This document shows positions 21,216-31,830 of a stretch of DNA of 64,000 bases, piece by piece; within the stretch, counting starts at the first letter, position 1, and each line of letters starts with the position of its first letter. The notes beneath the pieces were generated by a model. That model made no database searches, was not told the origin of the DNA, and worked only from the letters and a program-made list of their open reading frames with translations. This stretch comes from Eulemur rufifrons (Eukaryota > Chordata > Mammalia > Primates > Lemuridae), in assembly GCF_041146395.1 (NCBI RefSeq), contig NC_091001.1, positions 101,516,965-101,580,964 of the forward strand, written 5' to 3'. The position numbers and the translations under genes are program-made.

Positions 21216-22475
21216 GTGACTTTGAAGATGTCACATATTTCTAGGCCTCCTCCACCCACTTTTTAGATGAGTATCCTCACTAAAGTCATGATGCTCTTTG
21301 AGCCTCCAAAACTGATTTCTAGCACACTCTCAGGACCAGGATGTTTTCTGGGATTCTTTTGGTTCTCCCACAGTGAAGGAGAAATGGAAAGGAAAACAAC
21401 TCTATTTACTTAATTCTAATTTGTAAGTAGTATTATTTACAAACTGCTGGCCTAACAGAACTGAAGCGAGCTAATTTGTTTTTGAGGGCTCAATTATTCT
21501 TTGACTCTCAAGCTGCCATTCAAACGGTCCCCTTTCCAGCTTGGGAGTGTCTTGGTTTTAGTTGTTTCTGGAGGCACTGTTCAAGGACATCTCTGTGAGG
21601 CTCAGCCTCCAGCCAGGGCGACCAGAGCCTGCCTCTCGCCTCAGTGGGCACCTTTGCTTCCCCTCGGGCATCTCTAATACCCTAACGCTCCTTCTGGGAT
21701 TTTTTCAGTGGCCAATTCCACCCCTGCTTTTCAAAGCCCCAGTTTGTCTTCAGTGTTCCCAAGGGACTGTATTGAGATTCTCCAAATGCACTTATTTCTA
21801 ATTCATTGGATGAAACAGCATTTGGAGACAAGTTGGAGGTAGGCAGGGAGAAGGTGATATTCTTATACAAGGGAAGAGAAATGCACAGGATCTTGGACAT
21901 AGAAGGCCACAAGTCCCAGAGACGTGGCTGTTTACTGAGATGGCTCTTCTTCTGCCTCTGGGAACTTAGCTTTACAATATGGTGACAGTCACAGCGGGAA
22001 AGAGTAATGGTCATGAAGGGCCCAAAGGAGCAGGGTTTAGCCATTATCCTCACCAGCCTCTGGAACGTAACCTTGGAAAGGGCTACCATACAGGGTCACC
22101 AATGAGATGCCAACCTAGTGCTGGGATCCTAAATCTGGTGGAGCCTAGGAAAGATGGGTAGAACCTGGCTCCTCCTCATTCTAAGTGGCCAAAGTGCTGT
22201 GAGAATGAAGCTGCTGTTCCACACAGTTAGCTTGGCTGAGGAGGCCATGTCATCAGCCCCATTTAGCATGCGTGGTGCTGCACTGATGTAAACCTGATAC
22301 TTGCTCTTCTAAATCTATCACACACAAATCAATCTGAATTAGCCATGTTCTTCTTAGCATGAAATAATATCTGGATTTGGAAAATCTCCAATAACCATAA
22401 GTAGCCTTCTTCATGTGAACCTTAGTCTTACTTAAAAACACCCATAGGAATAATGACAATAGTAACATTAATAAT
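21216..22475. other. Unique sequence, no gene seen
   Basis: The longest frame is 135 codons on the minus strand (21682-22089) and has no recognisable feature. No named repeat. Confidence 0.45.
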
Positions 22476-22690
22476 TAACCTTTATTGAAAATCTACTATG
22501 TGCCACACCCATGCTAAGTCCTTTGCATATATTTTCTTGTTTAAGCTTTACAATAAACCCTGTGAGATAGTTGCTTCCGTTATTTTGCAGATGAGGAAAT
22601 TAAGGCTCAAAATAACTTGCCTGAGATCTGTATGATGATAGTGCATGTTCTTAATCATTACTCTATAAAGACTTTGTAAGCCATCTCTAT
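22476..22690 (-). repeat. MIR SINE
   Basis: Reverse-complement MIR, well ordered: 'cctttattgaaaatctacta', 'tgtgccacacccatgctaag', 'ctgtgagatagttgcttc' and 'gcagatgaggaaattaaggc'. Confidence 0.85.
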
Positions 22691-23299
22691 TGCTGAGAGG
22701 CGCCTACCTTCCTGGGGACTATGCTTAGGTTCAGCCCTCACCCCTTCTCTGTCTGCAGCAAACAGTCATCATAGAGGCTGTTTTATTTTATTTTAAAATA
22801 TTTTTCTCATAAGTTTTATAGGGTACTGCAAATAGTCTTCCGGACAAGTGTTTGAGTCCCCCATTTCCATTGAATTGACTGATGAAATATACACATTTAG
22901 AGAAACCTGTATCAGCATTGGAGATCAGGGATGGGTACTGGTCATAAGCTACAATGCCAAAGAATTTCTGAAATCTAGATGATAGGATTTGGGCTGAAAA
23001 AAGCTCTGTGGAACATCCTAAGAGAAAACAGAGCATGTACGGGATTATATTGCAGTGACTTAGGCAAGATCTTGACTTGCAGAGGTGAGCATTGAGGTGA
23101 ATTCAGGCGCTGGGACATTCAGTGCACACGATTCCAATTTCACATTCTGTGAAAAGTGGAATTGGTTTTCAAATTGGCTCAACAAATTGCATTGGTGAGC
23201 TCTGGAGTTTACTCCTGAAATATGGAGTACCAGGCAAAGATCTACACATCATGAATTCCTTTTGATGCCAAAGAGTTATGTCCAGCCATGACAGAGCTA
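22691..23299. other. Unique sequence, no gene seen
   Basis: A TTTTA-rich patch lies near 22780-22800. Nothing else recognised. Confidence 0.45.
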
Positions 23300-24430
23300 C
23301 TGCATGGTAGGATGGGGTTGTTTTTACTGGTGTTTTATCTAGAACAACATTTATGGCTAAGAATTTACCTTTGAGTACTATGTTGGCTTTATCCTTTGCA
23401 TTTCAACATCTATCCCCCTAATATTTGTTTCTGTTGCAAATGTCATTTCAATTTCCTTATTGGACCTAAGGTTATTTCAGAGACATTTTCTTTTTAACTT
23501 TCTCTAGCGTTCCTTATTAACTCTAACAATTTGGAAATACTATTGTAATTTCTACTTTTTCTGAGTTGTGGTCAGACAATGTGTCTGTAGAATTTATGCA
23601 TTTTGAATTTATTGAAGTTTTATTTATTGTCTAATAGTAAATCAAAATTTGAAATACTCCATAGGCATACATTCTCAGAGGAATGATAAGTTTAATCAAT
23701 CTTTCTCAACTATCTCTTATTAATTATACCTTATTATATGGTTCAAATCTTTTGTAACAGTGTTTTTGATTATCATAGATTGTGAGTGCCTTATTAAATA
23801 TTCTCACTCCAGTTTCATTTATGTCACTTTTTGCAATTAAATTAGTTATTAAAAATGTTACTTAAATATTACATTATTCAGCACTTAAGTATTATCACTT
23901 ATGCTATCATTAATTAGCAATATTAAAAGTATTGCTTTACCCATTTAATGCTTTTTTGTCCTTGTCTGATATTCTTTCTACTCTTCTGATTTTATTTGCA
24001 TTTACCTCACACATATAAGTAAACCCTTTGGATTTTAACTCTTCTGACATCTATTTTAAGTTTCACTTGTAGGTGATAATTGTTATGTTTTTAAACTTAA
24101 TATGAGAAAGTTTTCTGTTTTTTTTTACTGAGAAAGTTTAACCCATTTATGTTGACTGATATAACACTTGGTCTTCTTCCATTAACTTGTATAATCCTTT
24201 CTCTTATTAGATTTTAAACTTATATTTTTCACTGTTCTGATTTTGTTGCTTGGGAATATTTATTTGTTATTTTCTTTTGCAGGTATTTGAAAAATAGGTA
24301 TTATTGTGATTAGTTCTATAAGGGATTACCTTGAAAGTTTTCAATGGCAATCTTAAAATATATTAAATTATTGATGTTAACACATTTTGCACTTTTATTT
24401 GTGGAGATGAGGTGTTGGTGCTTTTGCCCC
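23300..24430 (-). repeat. Old L1 LINE, ORF2 fragment in antisense
   Basis: The plus strand reads as the complement of an L1 ORF2 body. 'gagttgtggtcagacaatgt' corresponds to the common 'gtggtcagagaacat' landmark. 'cttgtctgatattctttcta', 'aacccatttatgttgactga' and 'gattagttctataagggatt' follow in the expected order. No long open frame survives. It is the longest single repeat fragment in the window. Confidence 0.7.
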
Positions 24431-24635
24431 CCCTACCCTAAAGGAAACAAGTTTTAAAGCTTGTTAAAATATCCTTTTCAAGAAAGCATAGTTTTGCTAG
24501 TGGGTTATTTTTAACTGGCAGATAATGAACTGGTTGTAATGCTTCATAAATTGTTTCAGAATATGCAAAAAAATAAGGATACATACCCAATTTAATTCAT
24601 GAATCTAGCATAACTGATAACGATCATTTCTACTT

Positions 24636-24745
24636 TACAGAGATTTTATGAGGATTAAGCGAGATAATATACATAATGTTCTCAGCACAGTATCTGACAT
24701 ATATTCAGTACTTACTGTCAAGAGAGTTTCAAAAATATTCATTAA
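24636..24745 (+). repeat. MIR SINE, 3' part
   Basis: 'tatgaggattaagcgagata' and 'tctcagcacagtatctgaca' match the MIR 3' half. Confidence 0.75.
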
Positions 24746-24904
24746 GCATTCATTTCTGATAAAACTCTTTAAAAATAAAGATACAAATTTTTGTCTACTC
24801 AGTTTATTAAATTTTTCAAATATCCTTCAAATTTATTTTATGAAACCACCACAATGTATAGTTTGCCTTCTAGCTAGTAACACTTGCACACATATGTCTT
24901 CCTC

Positions 24905-25040
24905 TTTAGAATCACTGGGAAATTGTATTAAAAATACTGATTCCTGGGCCTTGCTGAACCAGGATTCCTAGGAAAGAAGCCTGGTGAAATGTTTTTTACA
25001 AGCATACCAGGTGATGATTATTATTAAAGAATTTGGCAAA
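24905..25040 (+). mobile_element. MER5A-type hAT MITE
   Basis: 'ttagaatcactgggaaattg', 'taaaaatactgattcctggg' and the reverse arm 'caagcataccaggtgatgat' match MER5A. Confidence 0.75.
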
Positions 25041-25364
25041 CACTACAAATCCAGCACTGGAACTTTTTGACCTTATTGTTTTGTAAATTTAGTAAATTTT
25101 AGTAAATAAATTTGCTTGATTTAGTAAGTTTGATGTGCTTATTAAAACACAGCATGGAATCACAGGTTCCTCCCAAAGCAAATAACAACATTAATACAGT
25201 TAATTAGAAGGGCCCTTTACATTTTTTTTTAAAGATCCATATGTCATCAATATCTAACAACTTTCTTAGCAGAGAGACAGAGGAAGCATTCCCAGTAAAA
25301 TCAGGAACAGGACAAGGATGGCTGCGATCACATTACGGTTTCACTCTGACAGTCTAGGGGTGAG
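25041..25364. other. Unique AT-rich sequence, no gene seen
   Basis: Repeated 'tagtaaatt'-like words occur at 25090-25130. No family recognised. Confidence 0.45.
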
Positions 25365-25550
25365 CGCAGGTCCTGGAGTCCAGGCGGCCTGGGTGGTGAC
25401 CCTGGTTTCTCATCTATCTTATTAACAATTAATCTTTAGCGGGTTACTTAATTCTCTGTCCCTCAGTTTTCTCAACTCTGTATCCAGCTCGTGGAGTGTG
25501 AGGACTGAGATGCCCTGTGACGTACTGAGTGGAGTGCCTGGCCTATTCCT
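25365..25550 (+). repeat. MIR SINE
   Basis: 'cctggagtccaggcggcctg', 'gggttacttaattctctgtc' and 'cctcagttttctcaactctg' match MIR in order. Confidence 0.75.
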
Positions 25551-25604
25551 GAGCGCTCACGCCAGTTAGCTCTCTAAACTTCTCGGTCATGTGGACACTA
25601 GGAA

Positions 25605-25710
25605 GTGGCCTGGAGATGGTGTGAACTTGCCCAAGCACACCTGAGTTAGTAGATGTGAACTCTGGCTCTGGGACTCAGCCCAGTGCTTTCCTCATTTGAC
25701 CACCTGCTAC
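25605..25710 (-). repeat. MIR SINE fragment
   Basis: 'aacttgcccaagcacacctg' and 'gatgtgaactctggctctgg' match reverse-complement MIR. It lies close to the forward MIR just upstream. Confidence 0.6.
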
Positions 25711-26529
25711 TTAAGTGTGGTCTGGAAAGATCTGAAACATGAGAAGGAAACAGCAGAGACTGATTTGACATCCAGCGCAGGCCAGATCCCTCCAACCCCA
25801 GAAGGTGAGCAGTTGTGTTTCCTGACAGCAGCCCTGCCTCTCAGAGTGACTTGGGCTCTAACATCTAGCACCTTCCACCTGAGCAAAGGCAGCTGCAGAA
25901 CAGATGGGACAGAGTGCCACAGGCACCCTCATCCCAGCCTCCCTGTCTCATGACCAACCTCTGGAAGAAAGTAGCAGGCCTCGTGAACAGAGTCCAAAGC
26001 CACCCCCGCACGGCGGTCTTCCCAAAGTGGGGGGTGCTGTAGGTTTGCTCTCCCAGCAGGGACAGTTTGAACCTTTCATCACCAAAACCACAATCCAAGC
26101 TTAAAAAATGTAGTGAAATTAATTCTGTGGGTCTCAACTCAGAGCTTTGAGCATCTTTCCTTCACATAAACAAATCACGTTAGTTTTCTACACTTTGGTA
26201 GCTGACAATGTCCCCCACCCAGGGAGGCAGGAAACACTGCTGGTATGGGAATGTAAATGGCTGCGAATGGGCCGGGCCCGTTGCAGGCCACGGCAGCCAG
26301 GCCACGGCAGCCAGGTGGCTTCAGGAAATGTCTGGTAGGGGAATGGCTGGATGGATGAATGAAGGAGTGAACAGCTGCACAAAACCTTTCTTGGTTTCCT
26401 TAGCATGCTTGATTTTTTTAAAATATCCATTCATTTATAGGAGAAGACCCACATCTGCTATGATGATGAGAGTAGATTTCTACTCCTATGAAAACCAAAA
26501 ATGCAGAGAGAAAGCCCAAGAAGGAACAA
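25711..26529. other. Unique sequence with a 14-bp tandem duplication
   Basis: 'caggccacggcagc' is present twice head to tail at 26284-26311. The longest frame, 128 codons at 26208-26594, runs across it and shows no recognisable domain. Confidence 0.5.
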
Positions 26530-26670
26530 GTGTCAGGAGCCCTGGGTCCAGCCCTGGTTTGCCCTTGGTAGTTGTGCGACTTTGGGTACATTAGCTCAAG
26601 CCCCAGTTTTCTGTAGAATGTGGTTGGTAACATCCATTCTGCAGTCTCACTGGTGCCTGGACAGTAAGTA
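26530..26670 (+). repeat. MIR SINE
   Basis: 'agccctgggtccagccctgg', 'agttgtgcgactttgggtac' and 'gccccagttttctgtagaat' match MIR. Confidence 0.7.
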
Positions 26671-26699
26671 TATATGGCAATTCACATAGAAGCTTTGTT

Positions 26700-26795
26700 G
26701 AGGACATGGTTCAATTCTTATTTATTGCCTTCTCTCTCTGCGCAACACAGGAAAACTGCTCAGTACATTTTTGGTGAATGAATGAGTAGGTATAA
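26700..26795 (+). repeat. L2 LINE, 3' end
   Basis: 'cagtacatttttggtgaatg' followed by 'aatgagtagg' matches the L2 tail. Confidence 0.55.
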
Positions 26796-26844
26796 GAAAG
26801 TGCACTGCAAGCTCTAAATAACTCAGTTTTAATCATCTTTTTAT

Positions 26845-26965
26845 GTCTCTGTGGCTCCTCCTGTCCTGCAACTTTGCTGAGGTCAGGGAAGCATCTTATT
26901 CATCCCTGTATCCCTAAAACCTGCATCAGCACCCAGCAGGTAGTTGGTTCTCAGTTCACATTGTA
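26845..26965 (+). repeat. L2 LINE, 3' end
   Basis: 'tcagggaagcatcttattca', 'tccctgtatccctaaaacct' and 'cccagcaggtagttggttct' match the end of L2. Confidence 0.65.
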
Positions 26966-27244
26966 AAATTGGGCTAGAGGTGATGGGATTGCAAAGCATC
27001 CCCAAAGCCCCAGCTTCTTCCTTGTTCCAAGTTTACTTACTGTGAAAATCCTGTTTGGTGTTAAATGTATCTCAGTTCATTTTATCTGTGTGTCTTGTTT
27101 CTTCCATATGCTGTGAGGTCCCCAGGGAAGGGACCCTACCTTCTCTCGTGGCAGTTTCTCCTGGCCTCTGAAGAGAAGCCTTCAGCTTGATAGAAGAAGA
27201 AAATGGTATATATGTCTGGCTGAATGCTGGCCCAATGCATACTT

Positions 27245-27395
27245 TTAAAAATAACACTATTTTTTATTATTATAAAAGTAATAAAAGTTTATGTTAGAAA
27301 ATCTGGAAACTACAAAATAGTATAAAGAAAGAAATTGTTTTAAAAAACACTCCCCCTAATACTACTACCCAAGGATTATTTAACATTAGAGAATT
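27245..27395. repeat. Old interspersed repeat of uncertain class
   Basis: 'attataaaagtaataaaagt' and 'gttagaaaatctggaaacta' resemble a motif common in mammalian old repeats ('aaaagtaatacatg ... gaaaatttggaaaata'). I cannot place it in a named family. Confidence 0.35.
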
Positions 27396-27919
27396 TTAAT
27401 TTTATTTGAATTTAGCAGGGTAAAAAGAAATCAAAGAAATTAATTTCTGGTAAATGTATCTTCAATGTAAGAGATGTTAATTATTAAATGAGTTCTTGCT
27501 CTCTCTTTGTTTCCAAGAGGATAAATATGGAGAAGTTGGTGTCCATGTGTTTTAATACATCTTTCATGGGCATGACTTTAAATTTCCAGTTAGTAAAATG
27601 TTGTCAAAGGTCAATAGACAGTATTGATGTCAAATAAACAAACAATGCTCAATTTTTCTTTAATGAAGTAAATAAAAATATTTATACCAATATTTATGAT
27701 TATTCTTCAATAAAGATTAATAGGGAAAAGCTAATCTGTAATGAAAATATCCTATAAAAGTGGCAAAGCTCTTTGAAGAAAGATGAACAGATACATTATG
27801 GGAAGTTGAGAAAGTAAGACAGGTTCCCATTATAACCCAATTGCATTCACGACATCAAAGGACTAGATTTTCTTTCCTTTCCTCTGAGTTACTGGAACAA
27901 TAGAGTTTTAATTTATTCA
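27396..27919. other. Unique AT-rich sequence, no gene seen
   Basis: No open frame reaches 60 codons here, and no repeat could be named. Confidence 0.45.
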
Positions 27920-28085
27920 CTCTTGCTAGCATATACTGAACACTTCTTTGGCCAGATATGCTCTAAGCTTGTAGCACATTTTAGTTCATTTTATCCTCAC
28001 GACTCTATTACTTTGCAGATGGAGAACTGAGGGATTGGGGTTAGGTTGGGTAAGATCCCACAGCTAATACGTAGCAGAGTGAAGG
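27920..28085 (-). repeat. MIR SINE
   Basis: Reverse-complement MIR: 'tttatcctcacgactctatt', 'tttgcagatggagaactgag' and 'gatcccacagctaatacgta'. Confidence 0.75.
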
Positions 28086-28119
28086 AGGTTTAGGGTGAGA
28101 GGAGGATTTTATTCCACCT

Positions 28120-28290
28120 TCAATAGATCAGTAAGGGACTTTTAGAGAGATCATCTAACCATCTAACCATCTTGTTTCAGGAAATTGAGGTCAGAGTGGG
28201 TAAGCGATGCTCACGGTTTCCCAGGCAGGTATTAGCACAGCTGGACTGGTCTCCAGGTCTCCTTATTCTCACTCCAGTGCTCTCCCCATA
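28120..28290 (-). repeat. MIR3-type SINE
   Basis: 'agagagatcatctaacc', 'ggaaattgaggtcagagtgg' and 'ctggtctccaggtctcctta' match MIR3 read backwards. An 8-base unit ('atctaacc') is doubled inside it. Confidence 0.65.
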
Positions 28291-29869
28291 ATTCTGACCT
28301 TGCTTACAGTCACATAATTTATCCTGGGACTAAATACGCTGTGCTGCCAAAGCTATGTGCTCGGACCCCTTGAGGATGCTGATACTTACTCTCACCAGTT
28401 GCATCATCTTCAGCATGTGGCAGGGACCCCCTGGACCAGTGAATCTGTCTCCAATGCTGGGAGAGTCAACAGTGTTGTGTGTTAAAAGACAGGTTGGAAA
28501 AAACAAGAGGTTTAGAAGACCACTGGTTCCAGCAGTGGCAGACAGTCATGTGTGAGAAGGTGCAGGCCTTCGTCCTCTCGTCCGGCTTCACCCTTGTCGC
28601 TTGGAGCTAGAACCACAGGTGAGAAGGTGCTAGAGGGAATACAGCTACTATGTTCTCCCAGGCAAATCCTCAATGCCAGTCAGCAAGTCTGGACACAGAC
28701 CATGTGTTAAGCCTTGGAGAACTCCTTCCTTTGTGTCTTCATTTTCAACACTAGCTTCTTGTTGTTTTTTAGCAAAGGTTTGGTCGTGTTCCTCAGGTTT
28801 CCCCCTTTCAACATCTGAATGTCATTCCTTTGGCTAACTGATTTTTTTTTCCTCCACTTCTTCACTTGGTGATGACAGGAAAAACTGTTAGTTTTTAAAG
28901 AGTTGATTTAATGGTCCACTTGCAAGAAGCCACATAGCAACCAATCTGTTCTTAAGATTTGGAATTTATTTGATTCATCTTCTCAGATGACTTATTGAAA
29001 TTGTCTTCAGAATGTGTCTAAAATGGGCGTTGTGTTCTCTGCTGATGGCAACAGACCCAGAATTTCCATCTAGGTATTTATTTAATTGTCTCTTCTAATC
29101 CTTTCTACTGACACTCATCTTGAAGTTTACTTTTGCCATTTTGTTGGAATAGCTCTCCACCCCTGCCCTAAACATTTAACTTCTCTCAGATAAATCCAAG
29201 CCCAACCCTGAAATTCCCAGATTGGCTCTAAATCAATGCCAGACTGCTTAGTGTGTTAGTAATGGCTCATACTTCAGGGAGAAGAATTTTCATGAGTCGT
29301 TTCAGAGATGCAGATAAAAACAGCAGAAAAGCTCACTTAGCTACAGTGATCATTTCTTAAGGCAGATAGAAAAGATATGATGGAGAGACAAGAAATTCAT
29401 TGTTGGAACACAAAACAAATATTAGAAGTGTGCAATAGAAAGCCCAAGGCTCTCCGAATTAAGCTGAACTCTTTAATTACATGTGAATTTGGTCCCAAGA
29501 TAAGGGTAAAAGGATTCCAAAGAGAATGATGGTTTGCTGGTGTGGACTGTTTCTTGGGGCTTTCTCCATAATGTACCAGCTGCTCGTCAGAAAGGAATAC
29601 TCATTGATCTTTGAAACAGAGCAGAAGGACCATCTTCTTCAGTGTGTAGAGAATAAATTCATGAAGGTATGAACCGTGGCCCAGGCTTTGCTTTCCTTCC
29701 TGTCAGAATCTATGCTACACGATCAAGCATTTTAAAAGGCAAACTCAGGTAGATCTCCTTTTCTCTGTGTGTCTCTTTCCCTCTCTGCAAAATCAGTGAT
29801 GTGGAATATAGACACTTCCAGAGACATTTTTCTATTATCACTCTGGTTAGTTCTATACAAAGGTTTTGG
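28291..29869. other. 1.6 kb of unique sequence, no gene
   Basis: The longest frame is 66 codons. Nothing recognised in the rest, including no repeat family I can name. Confidence 0.45.
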
Positions 29870-29914
29870 AATTATAAAGCTGAAGGCACCTTAGAAGTCA
29901 CCTGGTCTAATTCT
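29870..29914 (-). repeat. MIR3-type SINE, left half, split by an LTR
   Basis: 'aaagctgaaggcaccttaga' and 'agtcacctggtctaattctc' match the MIR3 end that usually reads 'gagctggaagggaccttagagatcatctagtcc'. Continued at 30446-30590. Confidence 0.6.
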
Positions 29915-30445
29915 CTGGCTCAGTTAGCCTAGCCACGTACCAAACCACACACAAAGCTAGTGGTTTAAAACAAAATGACGTATTATTTCTCATAATTCTT
30001 TGGGTTGGCCGAGCTGTCTCTCTTGTGCTTTGCCTGGGCTCACTCTCATCACTGCTTTCAGCTGGAGGACAGCTGGGCTGGAAGGTCCAAGGTGGCCTCA
30101 CTCACATGTCTGGAAATTAGTGCTGGCTGTTGGTGGGGTGCCCTTTTTCTGCTCCTTGTGACCTCTCCTCTTCTAGCGGATTAGGCCAGCTTCCTCATGC
30201 GGCAAACTCAGGGCAGTGCTCTACGAGGGGGCGAGTTGCAAGGCCTCCTAAAGCCTAGTCTCAGAAATTGCCAAGGTCACCTTCAACACATTCTTTTGGC
30301 CAAAGCAAATTACGAGGCCTGCTCACATACAAGGGGGTGGGAAGTGGACACCACCTCTTAACTGCAGTTTGGCAAAGTCACGTTGCAAAGGGGCATGCAG
30401 GATAAAAGGAATTGTTGCGGTCATCTTTGCGAATAATCTATGACA
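29915..30445 (-). mobile_element. MLT1-type LTR (ERVL-MaLR)
   Basis: Reverse-complement MLT1 landmarks in order: 'gtaccaaaccacacacaaag', 'ctagtggtttaaaacaaaat', 'gaaggtccaaggtggcctca', 'ctcacatgtctggaaattag', 'ttttggccaaagcaaattac', 'ggtgggaagtggacacc' and 'ggcaaagtcacgttgcaaag'. Both ends are near those expected, so this is a roughly complete solo LTR. No internal region. Confidence 0.8.
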
Positions 30446-30590
30446 TTTCCTAGTTACACCCACAGGAAACCTGCACTGACAGGTCATTCAGATAGGCTAG
30501 TGGCATGATCATGATGAAAGTCCAGGGATCCTAACTCCCCTAACCTAGTACCATGTTCACTCTGTAACACACTGGTCCGCAATGGCCATT
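30446..30590 (-). repeat. MIR3-type SINE, right half after the LTR
   Basis: 'gataggctagtggcatgatc' and 'gtccagggatcctaactccc' resemble the second half of reverse-complement MIR3. It picks up where 29870-29914 stops. Confidence 0.5.
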
Positions 30591-31714
30591 TCAAGTTCAC
30601 TATCAACTGTATTACATATTGGCCATGTACTGCCTGCCAGAACTGGTGGGCATTTTGATGGATTCAATGATAAATAAGAAAGCACCCCTTTTTCCTCTAG
30701 TAATCCGTAACCTACTATGCCCAGTGTAGCATTTAAAATGGGTTAAGTGACCATGTTTTAAATGGGCTATAACGTATTTCTTTAGTCTGTATGAGAATGT
30801 GTGTCATAGGTGGAAATAAAAGTCCCTTCTTATCTTGAGCTCAATAGGCATTGCCATATATTTTTACCAGGACAGTTGCAGTTCTTTTCTACTTTCCACA
30901 AACTCCTCTGCAGTGAGTTTAATACATGAAGAAAGACAATATCCAAATTATCATAAATCTGTCAGCATTCCATTTCAGAACAGAGGCAAGTGGAGCTTCC
31001 ATGTATCTGAAATGTTGTATGTCTCTGGATTACTGTTTTTATCCTTTAATGGGGTGGACCTCAGGGTCAAGTTTTATTATATGCATCTTAAAAATGTAGG
31101 GCTGGAGTTTCAGAGCCGGGGGTTGAGAGGTGACCTGACTCAGGGTGGGACATTAACCTTCCGACCTCAGAGACTGATGGATCTCAGGCAGCCTTGCACT
31201 CCAGAGGGGAGGTCCTTTTGACACAGGGAGGGAGGACAGACTCCCTGGTGTTTCATTTTAAGCTTTGAAAGGTTAAACTTAGGCTTGCCTTTGCCCTCTA
31301 ACCTGCCCAGGCCACCCCATAGCAAAGCCCACTTCTAGGATTCTTCACTTCCTCTTCTTGGAGCTTATTCTGCTGCCGCCCCCCGCCCCCCCGCTTCTGG
31401 AACTTGATGCCCTTTTGTTGTCCTCTGCTGCAGCCCACGCTGGCTTTCAGGAGAGAATCAGCTGCCAATCATTGACACTCCAGTGCAGGTGTCAGTTAGT
31501 GGGCAAGCCTGATCTTTGGCTGGGAAACAAACAAACAAACAAAAAACGTTTCATTCATGGTGAAAAGGAGTCCAGTCATCAGCAAGTGGGCGACAGGAAC
31601 TTTCCTGAGGCTCCTGAGATCATACCTGCTGCTTTCTGCTCTTCTTGCCTATTCAGGGAGTCTACAATTGTTGAATAATAGAAGTTTAAAATTGAAGCAA
31701 TCAATAGAAATGTT
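30591..31714. other. Unique sequence, no gene; short C run and (CAAA)n
   Basis: A 128-codon frame at 30835-31221 (+) shows no domain I recognise. A C-rich run lies at 31377-31392 and a CAAA repeat near 31526-31545. A weak L2-like piece may lie at 30600-30700. Confidence 0.45.
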
Positions 31715-31830
31715 GTTGACATTCCTTTTGTTGGTGACAAAACTGAGACCCAGAAGTGGTGGCTTGCCATGCTACACAACTGGTTAGTGGCAAAATTGAG
31801 ATTCAAATGGGAATCACTAGATCTTTAAAA
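31715..31830 (-). repeat. MIR SINE fragment
   Basis: 'gacaaaactgagacccagaa' and 'gttagtggcaaaattgagat' match reverse-complement MIR. Confidence 0.65.

Noticed and set aside
21682..22089. 135-codon minus-strand open frame
   Set aside because: No recognisable domain or homology by eye.
26266..26280. Alu start suggested by 'gggccgggcccg'
   Set aside because: Only a few bases resemble the Alu head, and nothing after them matches Alu.
31377..31392. CpG island or promoter at a C-rich run
   Set aside because: Only about 16 bases long; the flanks are not CpG-rich.
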